64,000 nucleotides of DNA from Saccharopolyspora sp. NFXS83. GTDB lineage: Bacteria > Actinomycetota > Actinomycetes > Mycobacteriales > Pseudonocardiaceae. Shown here in pieces: positions 20,746 to 30,488 of this stretch (its first letter is position 1; each line of letters starts with the position of its first letter). The stretch lies in contig NZ_JAPFGB010000033.1 of assembly GCF_026241095.1 (NCBI RefSeq), positions 1 through 64,000 of the forward strand. Reading direction: 5' to 3'. Under the pieces are notes generated by a model that was not told where the DNA came from, ran no database searches, and was given only the letters and a program-made list of their open reading frames with translations. Made by a program: the position numbers and the translations under genes.

Positions 20746-20778
20746 CGCCCCGCCTCCGCCCCCTGGGAGGGCGGGGCG
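20746..20778 (+). terminator. Second hairpin between tsf and pyrH
   Basis: CGCCCCGCCTCC and its near-complement GGGAGGGCGGGGCG form a roughly 12-bp G/C stem with one bulge, about 70 nt upstream of pyrH. It may act with the upstream palindrome as a tandem terminator or fold in the pyrH leader. Confidence 0.4.
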
Positions 20779-20846
20779 TTCGCGCAGCGCACCGCTGACG
20801 GTGCACTTCGATCACCGCGGAACAACAGCCTCACGGGAGGAACCCA

Positions 20847-21596
20847 GTGACCGACGACGGTCTGTCGGAAGACGGCTATGGGCGTGTGCTGCTCAAACTG
20901 GGCGGTGAGATGTTCGGTGGCGGTGCGGTCGGCGTCGACCCGAACGTGGTCGGCACGGTGGCCAGGCAGATCGCCGAGGTCGTGGCGGGCGGCGTCGAGG
21001 TCGCCGTGGTCATCGGCGGCGGCAACTTCTTCCGCGGCGCCGAACTGCAGCAGCGCGGCATGGAACGCGCTCGCGGCGACTACATGAGCATGCTGGGCAC
21101 GGTGATGAACTGCCTGGCGCTGCAGGACTTCTTGGAACGCGAGCACGACATCGACACCCGGGTGATGACGGCGATCGAAATGGGCCAGGTCGCCGAGCCC
21201 TACATTCCGCGCCGCGCGATCCGGCACATGGAGAAGGGCCGCGTGGTCATCTTCGGTGCGGGGACCGGCATGCCGTACTTCTCCACCGACACCGCGGCGG
21301 CGCAGCGCGCCCTGGAGATCGGTTGCGAGGTCGTGCTGATGGCCAAGGGTGTGGACGGGGTCTACACCGCGGACCCGAAGACGGACCCGACCGCGGAGCG
21401 CTTCGACGCGGTCAGCCACCGCGAGGTGCTGGAGCGAGGGCTCAAGGTGGCCGACGCCACCGCCTTCAGCCTCTGCATGGACAACCAGATGCCCATCCTG
21501 GTGTTCAACCTCCTGGAGGAGGGCAACATCGCTCGCGCCGTGCGCGGTGAGAAGATCGGAACCCTGGTCAGCACCCCGGCCGCAGCGTCCGCGTGA
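20847..21596 (+). CDS. pyrH: UMP kinase
   Basis: PyrH phosphorylates UMP to UDP and feeds pyrimidine nucleotide synthesis; bacterial enzymes are hexamers regulated by UTP and GTP. The 249-residue protein has the amino-acid-kinase fold: [20 protein letters not shown], and [13 protein letters not shown], then [10 protein letters not shown]. The GTG start at 20847 has GGGAGG upstream. It lies with frr and cdsA in the usual order. Confidence 0.97.
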   Translation: MTDDGLSEDGYGRVLLKLGGEMFGGGAVGVDPNVVGTVARQIAEVVAGGVEVAVVIGGGNFFRGAELQQRGMERARGDYMSMLGTVMNCLALQDFLEREHDIDTRVMTAIEMGQVAEPYIPRRAIRHMEKGRVVIFGAGTGMPYFSTDTAAAQRALEIGCEVVLMAKGVDGVYTADPKTDPTAERFDAVSHREVLERGLKVADATAFSLCMDNQMPILVFNLLEEGNIARAVRGEKIGTLVSTPAAASA

Positions 21597-21690
21597 CCGT
21601 GCTGGGATCCTGATCAGGTCCGCTACCGACGCCGCCGCGTCGCACGCGGCGCGCACTGTACACATCGGCCGGCACACCTAAGGAGCAACC

Positions 21691-22248
21691 GTGATCGACG
21701 AGACTCTCCTCGAAGGCGAGGAGAAGATGCAGAAGGCGGTGCAGGTGGCCAAGGACGACCTGGCCACGGTTCGCACCGGCCGCGCCAATCCGGGGATGTT
21801 CGCCAGCGTCGTCGTCGACTACTACGGTTCGCCGACGCCGCTGAACCAGCTGGCCAGCATCAGCGTGCCGGAGGCGCGGTTGGTCGTGGTCAAGCCTTAC
21901 GACGCGAGCCAGCTCGCCGCGATGGAGAAGGCCATCCGGGATTCCGACCTGGGCTTCAACCCGTCCAACGACGGGCAGCTGATCCGGATCTCCATTCCTC
22001 AGATGACCGAGGAACGCCGCAAGGAGATGGTTAAGCTCGCCAAGCACAAGGGCGAGGAAGGCAAGATCACCGTGCGCGGTATCCGGCGCAAGGTCAAGGA
22101 AGAGATCGACCGAGTCGTCAAGGACGGCGAGGCCGGTGAGGACGAGGGCACCCGCGGCGAGAAGGAGCTCGAGAGCCTGACGCACCGCTACACGGCCCAG
22201 ATCGACGAGCTCGTCAAGCACAAGGAAGCAGAGCTCCTCGAAGTTTGA
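21691..22248 (+). CDS. frr: Ribosome recycling factor
   Basis: RRF, with EF-G, splits the post-termination ribosome. The 185-residue protein has [11 protein letters not shown] near residues 27-37, the Ile/Pro-rich [15 protein letters not shown], and the long C-terminal helix. GTG start at 21691 with AAGGAG at 21679-21684. It directly follows pyrH after 94 bp. Confidence 0.97.
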   Translation: MIDETLLEGEEKMQKAVQVAKDDLATVRTGRANPGMFASVVVDYYGSPTPLNQLASISVPEARLVVVKPYDASQLAAMEKAIRDSDLGFNPSNDGQLIRISIPQMTEERRKEMVKLAKHKGEEGKITVRGIRRKVKEEIDRVVKDGEAGEDEGTRGEKELESLTHRYTAQIDELVKHKEAELLEV

Positions 22249-22430
22249 GAGGCTGTCTTGCAACTGTGGTTCGCGGCTGCCGGGCCGCTTTCGCCGGCGG
22301 CGCCCGAGTGGGCGCCTGGTCGTTCCCGCTCGTGCCTTCCTCAGGTCCGGGCGCACGAGGTCCGGGCTCCGGGTGTGCTGGTACCGGGCGATCTTCGGTG
22401 ACGACCAGCCAGCGCGAAGGTGAGTCCGGG

Positions 22431-23276
22431 ATGTCCGCTTCCGTACCGGACCCGCCGTCGCGCCCGTCTCGCGCAGGTCGCGACCTGCGAGCGGCGATCG
22501 CTGTAGGTGTCGTGCTCGGCGCCGCGATCATCTTGTCGTTGCTGATGCTGCGGCACCTGTTCATCGGCATCGTCGCGGTGGCCGCCGCGGTCTCCACGGT
22601 GGAACTCGCCGGTGCGCTGCGCCGCGGCGCCGACATCCGGGTCAGCCTGCTGCCGGTGCTCGTGGGCGGCCAGCTGATGATCTGGTTGTCGTGGCCGTTC
22701 GGCCTGCGCGGGCTGCTGGTCGCCTTCACGATCACCACGCTGGGCTGCTTGGCCTGGCGTTTCCGGCTGGGCGTGGACGGTTATCTGCGCGACGTGACCG
22801 CTTCGGTGTTCACCGCCGCGTACGTGCCGATGTTCGCGTCGTTCGCCGCGATGCTGGCGGTGCCGGAGGACGGCGCGTTCCGCGCGCTGTGCTTCATGAT
22901 CGGCGTCGTCGCCTCGGACACTGGGGGCTATGCGTTCGGGGTGCTGCTGGGCAAGCACCCGATGGCGCCGTCGATCAGTCCGAAGAAGTCCTGGGAGGGC
23001 TTCGGAGGTTCGATGCTGACGGGCACTGTCGCGGGGGCGCTGTCGGTGACGCTGCTGCTGGAGGGCCAGTGGTGGCAGGGCGCGTTGTTCGGCGCCGCTC
23101 TGGTGTGCAGCGCGACGCTGGGCGACTTGATGGAGTCGGTCATCAAGCGGGACCTAGGCATCAAGGACATGGGCAACCTGCTGCCGGGGCACGGCGGTCT
23201 GATGGATCGGATGGATTCGCTGCTGCCGTCCGCGGTGGTGGCGTGGATGATGCTGTTCTGGTTGCTCCCGCAATGA
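22431..23276 (+). CDS. cdsA: Phosphatidate cytidylyltransferase
   Basis: CdsA makes CDP-diacylglycerol from phosphatidate and CTP for phospholipid synthesis. The 281-residue integral membrane protein has about eight hydrophobic segments and the C-terminal signature SVIKRDLGIKDMGNLLPGHG followed by LMDRMDS. ATG 22431 is chosen, with GAAGGTGAG upstream; an in-frame GTG at 22398 is possible. Longer open sequence upstream lacks family similarity. Confidence 0.94.
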   Translation: MSASVPDPPSRPSRAGRDLRAAIAVGVVLGAAIILSLLMLRHLFIGIVAVAAAVSTVELAGALRRGADIRVSLLPVLVGGQLMIWLSWPFGLRGLLVAFTITTLGCLAWRFRLGVDGYLRDVTASVFTAAYVPMFASFAAMLAVPEDGAFRALCFMIGVVASDTGGYAFGVLLGKHPMAPSISPKKSWEGFGGSMLTGTVAGALSVTLLLEGQWWQGALFGAALVCSATLGDLMESVIKRDLGIKDMGNLLPGHGGLMDRMDSLLPSAVVAWMMLFWLLPQ

Positions 23277-23286
23277 TCTGGTCGTC

Positions 23287-24018
23287 GTGGTGATCGGCTC
23301 CGATCCGGAGCCCCGGGTCACGCCGAGCCCGAACATCTGGCACTGGCCGGAGGTCTACGAGCGGGAGAACCGGGCGCAGGATTCGACCGGCGCGCTGTGG
23401 AGCGCGCTGCGCGACCGGTGCGACTGGGCGGGCCGGGACGTGGTGGACGTCGGGTGCGGCGACGGATTCCACTTGGAGGTCTTCGCGGAGTCCGCGCGGT
23501 CGGTGATCGGAATCGAGCCGCACGCGCCGCTGGTGGAGCGGGCGCGGCGGCGGGTCGCCGGGCTCTCGGGGGTGGACGTCCGCAGGGCTCCCGCGCAGCG
23601 GCTTCCGCTGGCCGACGCGAGCGTCGACCTGTTGCACGCGCGGACGGCGTACTTCTTCGGCCCGGGCTGCCAGCCGGGTTTGGCCGAGGCCGAGCGGGTG
23701 TTGCGGCCCGGCGGCACGCTGGCGATCATCGATCTGGACGGCTCGTGCGAGCCTTACGGGAAGTGGATGCGGGCGGACGCGCCTCGCTTCGACCCGCCTG
23801 CGGTGGAGCGGTTCTTCCAGCTGCACGGCTTCGACAGCGAGCAGGTGCGGACGGTGTGGCGGTTCGGCGATCGCGCGGAGCTGGCAGCGGTGCTGGGGAT
23901 CGAGTTCTCGCCGAAGGTGGCGCGTCGTGCGCTGCGCGAGGTCTCCGGGTGCGCGCTGGAAGTGGGCTATCGCCTGCGAATTCGCACCCGTCCGCTGGGG
24001 CTGCTTCGCGGTTCGTGA
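23287..24018 (+). CDS. Class I SAM-dependent methyltransferase
   Basis: A 243-residue soluble protein with the Methyltransf_11-type Rossmann fold: motif I VDVGCGDGFHLEVF near residues 51-64, the acidic end of strand 2 in IGIEPHAP, and motif IV-like SVDLLHARTAYFFGPG. A repeat of RVLRPGGTLAIIDLD is the usual motif V-VI. Substrate unknown. GTG at 23287 (a second GTG follows directly) begins ten bases after cdsA, so it is likely co-transcribed with it. Confidence 0.88.
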   Translation: MVIGSDPEPRVTPSPNIWHWPEVYERENRAQDSTGALWSALRDRCDWAGRDVVDVGCGDGFHLEVFAESARSVIGIEPHAPLVERARRRVAGLSGVDVRRAPAQRLPLADASVDLLHARTAYFFGPGCQPGLAEAERVLRPGGTLAIIDLDGSCEPYGKWMRADAPRFDPPAVERFFQLHGFDSEQVRTVWRFGDRAELAAVLGIEFSPKVARRALREVSGCALEVGYRLRIRTRPLGLLRGS

Positions 24019-24542
24019 ATTTCGAATTCCCCTTTCCGGATTCGGGTCGGGTTTTCCGGTGGGGTACCGACTGGTAGTTCCTTGCTCGGGAAAACACCTG
24101 CTGGGGCAAGGGATTGCTGCATCCCGGCAAGGTTGCTGACACGTAAAGTAGTTGCGGATCTCGATCGGCTGGGAATAACAACCGGCCAGACTATTAAGCC
24201 GAGCAGCATTATCGAGTACCGTTACCCTTCGGTGCTCTTGTCGCGATGCGAACGCCCCCGAATGACGCCTTGTTCCGGGGCTCCCGGCGTGATCGACTTG
24301 TGGCGGCGACGAGATGTGTGCGCCCGCTGCAACGACGCGGCGGCAGCGCCGCCCGCAGGTCCAGCAGCGACCCGCGACGGTGCCCCGTGACCGACCGCGG
24401 CCTCCAGCGCCGACCACGGCACACCGAGATGACCACCGAAACCGGTCAGCAGATCCACGATCGCGCCCGGCGAGCCGTTCCCGGACGGCCACGGGCCGGC
24501 GGCCCGACCCCGCCCGAGAAGACGCGCAACAGGAGCGACCAG
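24019..24542. other. 524-nt gap, lower GC, likely terminator plus promoter
   Basis: The first 250 bases are clearly richer in A/T than the surroundings. CCTTGCTC at 24080-24087 pairs with GGGCAAGG at 24104-24111, a possible terminator for the methyltransferase. Several AT-rich hexamers near 24140-24230 could belong to a promoter for the next gene. No convincing coding sequence is seen. Confidence 0.35.
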
Positions 24543-25025
24543 ATGGCCATTCACGCGGGGAGACCGGTGACCGCGGGCCTGAGCCAGGTCGCCCGGATGG
24601 ATCGACGCGAGCGAGCGCGGCTGGTCCGCGAGCTGTCCCGGCAGCACCCGACGTTCCGATCGCTGTGGCGGCAGGTGATGTTCGCCAGGGGCATCGCGTT
24701 CACCTCGGTCCTGGCGCTGGCGCTCGCCGTGATCCTGCTGGTGCAGGCGGATGTGCCCACGCGATGGGTGTCCGCGCTGGTCCTCGGCGGCCTGGCCGGG
24801 TTCGCCTACGTGGCGATAGTGCTCACGGATCACCGGTTCGACCTGCTGCTCGCGGTGCTCGGTGCGCACCGCACCGATGAGCTGCACGGACGGCTGCTCA
24901 CCGATGAGCTCTACGGCGCCGAGGCGGTCGAGAAGGAGGTCTCGCCGAGCGAGCCCGCTGATCGTTCCGGCGAGGAGGAGGCCGGCAGCAGGGAATGGGA
25001 CGAGGGCAGGCGTCGCGCCTGCTGA
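24543..25025 (+). CDS. Small membrane protein, two predicted TM segments
   Basis: A 160-residue protein I do not recognise. The N-terminal 45 residues are basic and soluble (QVARMDRRERARLVREL), followed by two hydrophobic segments near 48-70 and 78-98 and an acidic C-terminal tail. ATG 24543 has AGGAG at 24531-24535; an upstream ATG at 24429 is in frame but lacks a site. It ends five bases short of the stop of the convergent DtxR-type regulator. Confidence 0.65.
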   Translation: MAIHAGRPVTAGLSQVARMDRRERARLVRELSRQHPTFRSLWRQVMFARGIAFTSVLALALAVILLVQADVPTRWVSALVLGGLAGFAYVAIVLTDHRFDLLLAVLGAHRTDELHGRLLTDELYGAEAVEKEVSPSEPADRSGEEEAGSREWDEGRRRAC

Positions 25026-25030
25026 AGTGC

Positions 25031-25720
25031 TCAGGTCCGGATCGAGAGGGTGCCCGCGATCTCGGTGCCGAGGAAGTGCGTTTCGGCCTGCGCCGGTTCC
25101 CCGATGCGCACGACCAGCGGGCCGCCGAACGGTTTGCGCTCCACGACCTCGATCCGCGCGCCCAGCGTCATCCCGTGATCGGTGAGGTAGCGCAGCAGCT
25201 CCGAATCGGTGTCCCAGACCCGCGCGATGGTGCCGATGGTGCCGGGTTCGACCTGGTCGAGCAGCCGAGTGCTGGGCTTCTCGACGATGCCGTCCGCTGT
25301 GGGGATGGGGTCGCCGTGCGGATCGTGCGTGGGGTTGCCGAGCTTGGCGGCGATGTGCTCGATCAGTTCGTCGGAGACGGCGTGCTCCAGCGCGTCGGCC
25401 TCCGGGTGCACTTCGTCCCAGGTGTAGTCGAGCACCTCCACCAGGAACAGTTCGAGCAGCCGGTGCCTGCGGAGCACGTCGTAGGCCAACCGGCGGCCGT
25501 CCGCGGTGAGCTCGACGCTGCGGTACCGGACGTGGGTGACCAGCCCCAGCTGCGCCAGCTTGGTGATCATCCCGGACACCGACGAGGGGCTCAGCCCCAG
25601 CCGCTGCGTCAGCGTCGCGTTGGTCACGGCCACCCCGCGCTCGCTGAGCCCGTAGATCGCCCGGACGTAGTCCTCGACGGACGCCGACGGGCGTTCGGCC
25701 ATGCTTGTCATGCCATCCAC
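25031..25720 (-). CDS. DtxR/MntR-family metal-dependent repressor
   Basis: A 229-residue regulator with the three-domain DtxR plan: winged helix (ASVEDYVRAIYGL then LSPSSVSGMITKLAQLGL), metal-binding/dimer domain with DEVHPEADALEHAVSDEL around 102-119, and a C-terminal SH3-like FeoA domain (155-225). Conserved His, Glu and Asp residues in the dimer domain suit Mn or Fe binding. It is the last gene of a minus-strand unit behind a metal ABC importer, 34 bp after the permease, so it probably represses that importer when metal is plentiful. The start is GTG 25720 or one of two ATGs close downstream. Confidence 0.88.
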   Translation of the reverse strand: MDGMTSMAERPSASVEDYVRAIYGLSERGVAVTNATLTQRLGLSPSSVSGMITKLAQLGLVTHVRYRSVELTADGRRLAYDVLRRHRLLELFLVEVLDYTWDEVHPEADALEHAVSDELIEHIAAKLGNPTHDPHGDPIPTADGIVEKPSTRLLDQVEPGTIGTIARVWDTDSELLRYLTDHGMTLGARIEVVERKPFGGPLVVRIGEPAQAETHFLGTEIAGTLSIRT

Positions 25721-25754
25721 GATAGGAGACCGGACGGTGCCACGAGTGGGTGGA

Positions 25755-26633
25755 CTATCCGGCCGAAGCCGCCTCCGCCCGCCGCGCGCGTCGGCGCAGC
25801 ACCTCGCGCAGCAGGCCCTGGCCCGGCGCGAACAGGTAGGCGAGCAGGAACAGCGAGGCCTGGCAGAGCACGATCATCCCGCCGGTCGAGGTGTCCAGGT
25901 GGAAGCTCAGGTAGGTGCCCGCGATGCCGCTGCCGACCGACAGCGCTGAGGCCACGACCAGCATCCGGGGGAAGCGCCGGGTGAGCAGGAACGCGGTCGC
26001 GCCCGGAGTGATCAGCATCGCCGTCACGAGGATCACCCCGACGGCCTGCAGCGCGACGACCACGGTCAGCGCGAGCATGGTCAGCAGCAGCGCCCCGATC
26101 AGGCGCGGTCGCAGCCCGATGGCGTGCGCGTGGGTGGGGTCGAACGCGTAGAGCGTGAAGTCGCGGCGCTTGATCATCGCGATCGCCAGCGTGATCGCGC
26201 TGATCACCAGGACCTGCGCGATGTCTCCGTCGGTGACGCCGAGGACGTTGCCGAACAGGATGTGGTTGAGGTCGACCTGGCTGGGGATGCGCGACACCAG
26301 CACCACGCCCAGCGCGAACAGCCCGGTGAACACGACGCCGATCGCCGCGTCGCCCTTGAGCTTCGTGGTGCCGCGCACCGCACCGATCATGGCCACCGCG
26401 AGTCCGCCGAACAGGAACGCCCCGACGGAGAACGGCAGCGCGAACACGTAGGCCAGCACGACCCCGGGCAGCACGGCGTGCGACACGGCATCGCCGAGCA
26501 GGGACCAGCCGATCAGCGTCACCCAGCACGACAGCACCGAGCACACCAGCGCCGCGACGACGCTGACCAGCAGCGCGCGCCGCATGAACCCGAACTGCAG
26601 CGGCTCCAGCAGCCAGATCGCGATGTCGTTCAT
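25755..26633 (-). CDS. Metal ABC transporter permease (ABC-3 family)
   Basis: A 292-residue membrane protein with about eight hydrophobic segments, of the ZnuB/MntB family that imports Zn, Mn or Fe. Family landmarks are WTLIGWSLLGDAVSHAVLPG-like sequence after the second segment, FGNVLGV, and ITPGATAFLLTRRF. The ATG at 26633 overlaps the ATPase stop (ATGA), so the two are coupled. A short Arg-rich cytoplasmic tail ends the protein. It works with the ATPase and the lipoprotein upstream. Confidence 0.93.
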   Translation of the reverse strand: MNDIAIWLLEPLQFGFMRRALLVSVVAALVCSVLSCWVTLIGWSLLGDAVSHAVLPGVVLAYVFALPFSVGAFLFGGLAVAMIGAVRGTTKLKGDAAIGVVFTGLFALGVVLVSRIPSQVDLNHILFGNVLGVTDGDIAQVLVISAITLAIAMIKRRDFTLYAFDPTHAHAIGLRPRLIGALLLTMLALTVVVALQAVGVILVTAMLITPGATAFLLTRRFPRMLVVASALSVGSGIAGTYLSFHLDTSTGGMIVLCQASLFLLAYLFAPGQGLLREVLRRRARRAEAASAG

Positions 26634-27352
26634 CGGGCTCCTTCCGCCACGCCGAAGGTCCGGGCGAGCGTTTCCGGGGCGAGCACGTCGGCGACGGGAC
26701 CGTGCGCGAGGACCCGCTGGTGCAGCAGCACCGCCTCGTCGCACAGCGCGGGTGCGCCCGCGAGGTCGTGCGTGGAGATCATGATCGTGCGGCCCTCGTC
26801 GCGGAGTCCGCGCAGCAGCTCGCTGATCATCGCCTCGGAGCCCTTGTCCACTCCGGCGAACGGTTCGTCGAGCAGCAGCAGCTCGGCCTCCTGCGCGATG
26901 CCGCGAGCGACGAAGGCCCGCTTGCGCTGGCCACCGGACAGCGCGCCGATCGGATTGCGGGCCAGCGCGGTGAGTCCGACCCGTTCCAGCGCGTCAGCGA
27001 CGGCGGCCCGGTCGGCGGGCCGGGCGCGGCGGGTCGGCCCCATCCGGCCGTAGCGGCCCATCAGCACCACGTCGGCCACGGTGACCGGGAAGGTCCAGTC
27101 GACCGCCTCGGATTGCGGCACGTAGGCGACGAGCCCGTCGCCGCGGGCGCGCTTCGGGTCGCGGCCGAGCAGCCGGATCTCGCCGCTGTCCGGGTGCACG
27201 AGCCCCATCAGGGCCTTGAACAGCGTGGACTTGCCGGATCCGTTGACGCCCAACAGCCCGCACACCCGTCCCGGCGCGATGTCCATGGTCACGTCGTCGA
27301 GGGCGAGCGTCTCCCGGTAGGAGACGGTGACGTGCCGTGCCAGCACGCTCAT
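26630..27352 (-). CDS. Metal ABC transporter ATP-binding protein
   Basis: The 240-residue ATPase of the importer. Walker [10 protein letters not shown] at 35-43, the signature LSGGQ at 138-142 and Walker B LLLLDEP at 158-164 are intact, followed by the H-loop STHD. The ATG at 27352 overlaps the stop of the binding-protein gene by four bases. Its order, binding protein-ATPase-permease-regulator, is typical of manganese importers. Confidence 0.95.
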   Translation of the reverse strand: MSVLARHVTVSYRETLALDDVTMDIAPGRVCGLLGVNGSGKSTLFKALMGLVHPDSGEIRLLGRDPKRARGDGLVAYVPQSEAVDWTFPVTVADVVLMGRYGRMGPTRRARPADRAAVADALERVGLTALARNPIGALSGGQRKRAFVARGIAQEAELLLLDEPFAGVDKGSEAMISELLRGLRDEGRTIMISTHDLAGAPALCDEAVLLHQRVLAHGPVADVLAPETLARTFGVAEGAR

Positions 27353-28317
27353 CGGGAACCTCCGGAGAGTCCGGTGACGATGGTTTCGGCGTCGTGGCGC
27401 AGCAGGTCCAGGTAGGTGGGGACCGGCCCGCCCGGTTCGGACAGGGAGTCGACGTAGAGCTTGCCGCCCAGCCGCGCGTCCGTCTCCTCGGCGACCTGGC
27501 GCTGGGCTTTGTCGTTCACGGTGGATTCGCAGAACACGGCCGGTATCCGCCGGTCGTCGACGAACCGGGTGGTGTTCTTGATCTGCTGCGGGGTGCCTTC
27601 TTCGTCGCTGTTGACCGGCCACAGGTACGCCTCGCGCAGACCGGTGTCCCTGGCGAGGTAGGAGAAGGCGCCTTCGCAGCTGACCAGGGCCCGCTGCGCC
27701 TCGGGGATCCGGGCGATCTCGGTGCGCAGGTAGGTCTCGATCTCGTCGAGCCGCCGCGTGTAGTTCTCGGCGTTGACCCGGAACGTCTCGGCGTGCGCGG
27801 GGTCGAGCTTGGTGAGCGCGTCGCGGATGTTCGCGACGTAGATCTTGGCGTTGCGCGGCGACATCCACGCGTGCGGATTGGCCTTGCCCTCGTAGCCCCC
27901 GGCTTCGACGGGGATCGGTTCGACGCCGGCGCTGAGCGTCACGTGCGGGGCTTCGCTGCGGGCCACGAACTGGGCGAACCAGCTCTCCAGACCGAGCCCG
28001 TTGTCCAGCACCAGATCGGATTTCGCGGCGGTGAGCAGGTCGCTGGGCGTGGGCTCGTAGCCGTGCACCTCGGCGCCCGGCTTGGTGATCGACTCGACCT
28101 CGATCGCGTCCCCGGCGACGGCCCTGGTCATGTCGGCGAGCACGGTGAAGGTGGTGACCACGGTGCGCTTGCCGTCGTCGGCGCGGCTCAGGTCGACGTC
28201 GCAGGCCGCCACCAGGGGCACCGTCGCGGCCAGCGCGGCGAGCACGGCCGCCGCACGCCGCGCTCTCGGCTGGCCGCAGCGAAAGTTTCGCTGGCGCGGA
28301 GAGCTGATTTTCGGCAC
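27349..28317 (-). CDS. Metal-binding lipoprotein of ABC importer, Mn/Fe type
   Basis: A 322-residue cluster A-I binding protein. A lipobox LVAAC ends at C39, so it is a membrane-anchored lipoprotein. Predicted metal ligands are H85 (VHGYEP), H149 (NPHAW), E215 (SCEGAF) and D290 (VDSLSE). A Glu at the third position, where zinc proteins have His, is the pattern of manganese binders such as PsaA. This and the DtxR-type regulator point to Mn, less likely Fe. The start is GTG 28317; it lies inside an inverted repeat that may be an operator. It is divergent from rlmN with 99 bp between. Confidence 0.93.
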   Translation of the reverse strand: MPKISSPRQRNFRCGQPRARRAAAVLAALAATVPLVAACDVDLSRADDGKRTVVTTFTVLADMTRAVAGDAIEVESITKPGAEVHGYEPTPSDLLTAAKSDLVLDNGLGLESWFAQFVARSEAPHVTLSAGVEPIPVEAGGYEGKANPHAWMSPRNAKIYVANIRDALTKLDPAHAETFRVNAENYTRRLDEIETYLRTEIARIPEAQRALVSCEGAFSYLARDTGLREAYLWPVNSDEEGTPQQIKNTTRFVDDRRIPAVFCESTVNDKAQRQVAEETDARLGGKLYVDSLSEPGGPVPTYLDLLRHDAETIVTGLSGGSR

Positions 28318-28328
28318 TCCGAAACTTT
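28281..28328 (-). promoter_or_regulatory. Candidate operator over the start of the metal importer operon
   Basis: TTTCGG at 28309-28314 and CCGAAA at 28319-28324 flank the GTG start codon. In addition AAAGTTTC at 28282-28289 and GAAACTTT at 28321-28328 are exact inverted repeats. No classical DtxR or Zur box is present. The sites could bind the downstream DtxR-type protein or block ribosome access. Confidence 0.4.
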
Positions 28329-28416
28329 AACCGATGGGGTGAGGGTCGACCAGGGCCGCCGGTCCGCGGACGGGCCGACGAGCCGCCGGTGCCTTCGTGG
28401 GACACTGGTCGGCGCT

Positions 28417-29526
28417 ATGTCGACTTCACTTCCGCTGGTCTTCGACGCGCCCAAGCGCGGCATGCCCCCTCGCCACCTCGCCGACCTGTCGGTCGAGGAG
28501 CGCCGCGCCGCCGTAGCCGAGCTGGGCGAGAAGCCGTTCCGCGCCAAGCAGCTCGCGCACCACTACTTCGGCAGGCTCAACGCGGACGTGGAGTCGATGA
28601 CCGACATCCCCGCGGCGAGCAGGGAGAAGCTCGGCGCGGACCTGCTGCCGACGCTGCTGAGCCAGATCCGCACGCTGGACACCGACGAGGGCACCACGCG
28701 CAAGACGTTGTGGCGCGCGCACGACGGCACGCTGATCGAGAGCGTGCTGATGCGCTACTCCGAGCGCGCCACCGTCTGCATCTCCAGCCAGGCGGGCTGC
28801 GGCATGGCCTGCCCGTTCTGCGCCACCGGCCAGGGCGGCCTGCAGCGGAACCTGTCCACGGCGGAGATCGTGGACCAGGTGCGCACGGCGGCGGCGATGA
28901 TGCGGGACGGCGAAGTGCCGGGCGGTCCGGGGCGGCTGTCGAACGTCGTGTTCATGGGCATGGGCGAGCCGCTGGCGAACTACAAGCGGGTCATCGCCGC
29001 GGTGCGCCGGATCTGCGACCCCGCGCCGGAGGGCCTGGGCCTGTCGCAGCGTTCGGTGACGGTCTCCACGGTGGGCCTGGTGCCCGCGATCAAGCGGATG
29101 ACCGAGGAGCAGCTGCACGTGACGCTGGCCGTGTCGCTGCACACCCCGGACGACGAGCTGCGGGACACGCTGGTGCCGGTGAACAACCGCTGGAACGTCG
29201 CCGAGGTGCTGGAGGCGGCCCGCGGCTACGCCGACCACACCGGGCGCCGGGTGTCGATCGAGTACGCCCTGATCCGCGACATCAACGACCAGCCGTGGCG
29301 CGCGGACCTGCTGGGCAAGCTGCTGCACAAGCACCTGGGCCAGTTCGCGCACGTGAACCTGATCCCGCTGAACCCGACGCCGGGCAGCAAGTGGGACGCC
29401 TCGCCGAAGCCGGTGCAGCGCGAGTTCGTGCAGCGCGTCCGCGACGCGGGCGTGCCCTGCACGGTCCGCGACACGCGCGGCCAGGAGATCGCCGCCGCCT
29501 GCGGCCAGCTCGCCGCGGAGGGCTGA
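28417..29526 (+). CDS. rlmN: Dual-specificity rRNA/tRNA methyltransferase RlmN
   Basis: RlmN is a radical-SAM enzyme that methylates C2 of A2503 in 23S rRNA and A37 in some tRNAs. The 369-residue protein has the cluster motif CGMACPFC, the GMGEP loop in [13 protein letters not shown], and a C-terminal [18 protein letters not shown] with the two catalytic cysteine positions. The ATG at 28417 fits the family N-terminus. It is also found a little downstream of cdsA in other actinobacteria. Confidence 0.96.
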   Translation: MSTSLPLVFDAPKRGMPPRHLADLSVEERRAAVAELGEKPFRAKQLAHHYFGRLNADVESMTDIPAASREKLGADLLPTLLSQIRTLDTDEGTTRKTLWRAHDGTLIESVLMRYSERATVCISSQAGCGMACPFCATGQGGLQRNLSTAEIVDQVRTAAAMMRDGEVPGGPGRLSNVVFMGMGEPLANYKRVIAAVRRICDPAPEGLGLSQRSVTVSTVGLVPAIKRMTEEQLHVTLAVSLHTPDDELRDTLVPVNNRWNVAEVLEAARGYADHTGRRVSIEYALIRDINDQPWRADLLGKLLHKHLGQFAHVNLIPLNPTPGSKWDASPKPVQREFVQRVRDAGVPCTVRDTRGQEIAAACGQLAAEG

Positions 29527-29999
29527 ACAGCCCGCCGATCGCGCGGCAGCGGGGTGCCGCCGCGGGTTCGCGGGCCTGGTCCCGGAGCAGTCACTCAGGT
29601 GACGGGGCGACTTCATCAAGTCGGATGATCTCGTTCGAGTCCGGCCGAGCCGGCGCACCGCGCGGACTGGTTGCCGCGTCACATACCCGCGGGCGGTCGT
29701 GCGCTGCAGCGACCAGCGCAGAATTCCACGATCACGCTCGTGCCGGGGTGCCGCGACGATCGGTGCACGATCATCGCGGCGTCCCGCGCAAGGGGTGTCC
29801 ATCGACCGTGTGGGGGCTCTGGAAAAACGGACCTGCCGGAGATCATGCTGGTGAGCGTGGTCCTGACCGACCGTCGGGACCGCGTCGGCCTGATGCCGAT
29901 GCCCCCGACCGGCGTCGGGCCCGGCCGACCGGACAGTGCTCCCTTCCCCTCGCACCGCACTGTCCGGTCGGACCCCCCGAGCCGCGGCGCCGAAGGGGA
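29527..29999. other. 473-nt convergent gap between rlmN and carbonic anhydrase
   Basis: Apart from the terminator at 29927-29969 I see nothing: no ribosome-site-supported gene, no tRNA and no repeat shared with the rest of the window. Confidence 0.4.
29927..29969 (-). terminator. Terminator of carbonic anhydrase gene
   Basis: A perfect 13-bp stem (29927-29939 with 29957-29969) with a 17-nt loop lies 30 bases past the minus-strand stop at 30000. Confidence 0.75.
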
Positions 30000-30488
30000 T
30001 CAGCCGATCTCGCGGAGCCTCCCGGTGGCGACGTCGAAGGCGAAGCCGCGCACCGAATCCTTCTTCGGGATGAAGGGGCTGGTGCGGACCCGCTCCAGGG
30101 ACCGCCGGACGTCGGCGTCGACGTCGGTGAACGACTCCGGCGCCCACTCGGGCTCGATCCCGGTGTCGCGCCGGAGGGACGCGGTGAACTCCTCGTCGGT
30201 GAACGTGAGCATGCCGCAGTCGGTGTGGTGGATCAGGACGATCTCCTCGGTGCCCAGCAGGCGCTGGCTGATCGCGAGCGAGCGGATCTCGTCCGCCGTG
30301 ATCACCCCGCCGGCGTTGCGGATCACGTGCGCCTCGCCCTCGTTGAGGCCGAGTGCGCGGTAGACGTCCAGGCGGGCGTCCATGCACGCCACCACGGCGA
30401 TCTTCTTCGACGGCGGCAGGGGCAGCGGGCCGTTGAATTCGGCGGCGTAGGCGTCGTTGTTGCGGAGCAGTTCATCGGTGACCGACAT
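30000..30488 (-). CDS. Beta-class carbonic anhydrase
   Basis: A zinc enzyme that interconverts CO2 and bicarbonate; bicarbonate is needed by carboxylases such as the one at 52-58 kb. The 162-residue protein shows C35-x-D37-x-R39 in VACMDARLD, and H88 and C91 in HHTDCGM, the zinc ligands. VIRNAGG follows as in the family. ATG 30488 has GAGGAAGG upstream. The enzyme is short, close to the mycobacterial Rv1284 type. It is monocistronic and ends in a strong hairpin. Confidence 0.94.
   Translation of the reverse strand: MSVTDELLRNNDAYAAEFNGPLPLPPSKKIAVVACMDARLDVYRALGLNEGEAHVIRNAGGVITADEIRSLAISQRLLGTEEIVLIHHTDCGMLTFTDEEFTASLRRDTGIEPEWAPESFTDVDADVRRSLERVRTSPFIPKKDSVRGFAFDVATGRLREIG

Noticed and set aside
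21609-21618. CCTGATCAGG palindrome after pyrH
   Set aside because: Ten base pairs without a loop or conserved context; too short to call a terminator or operator.
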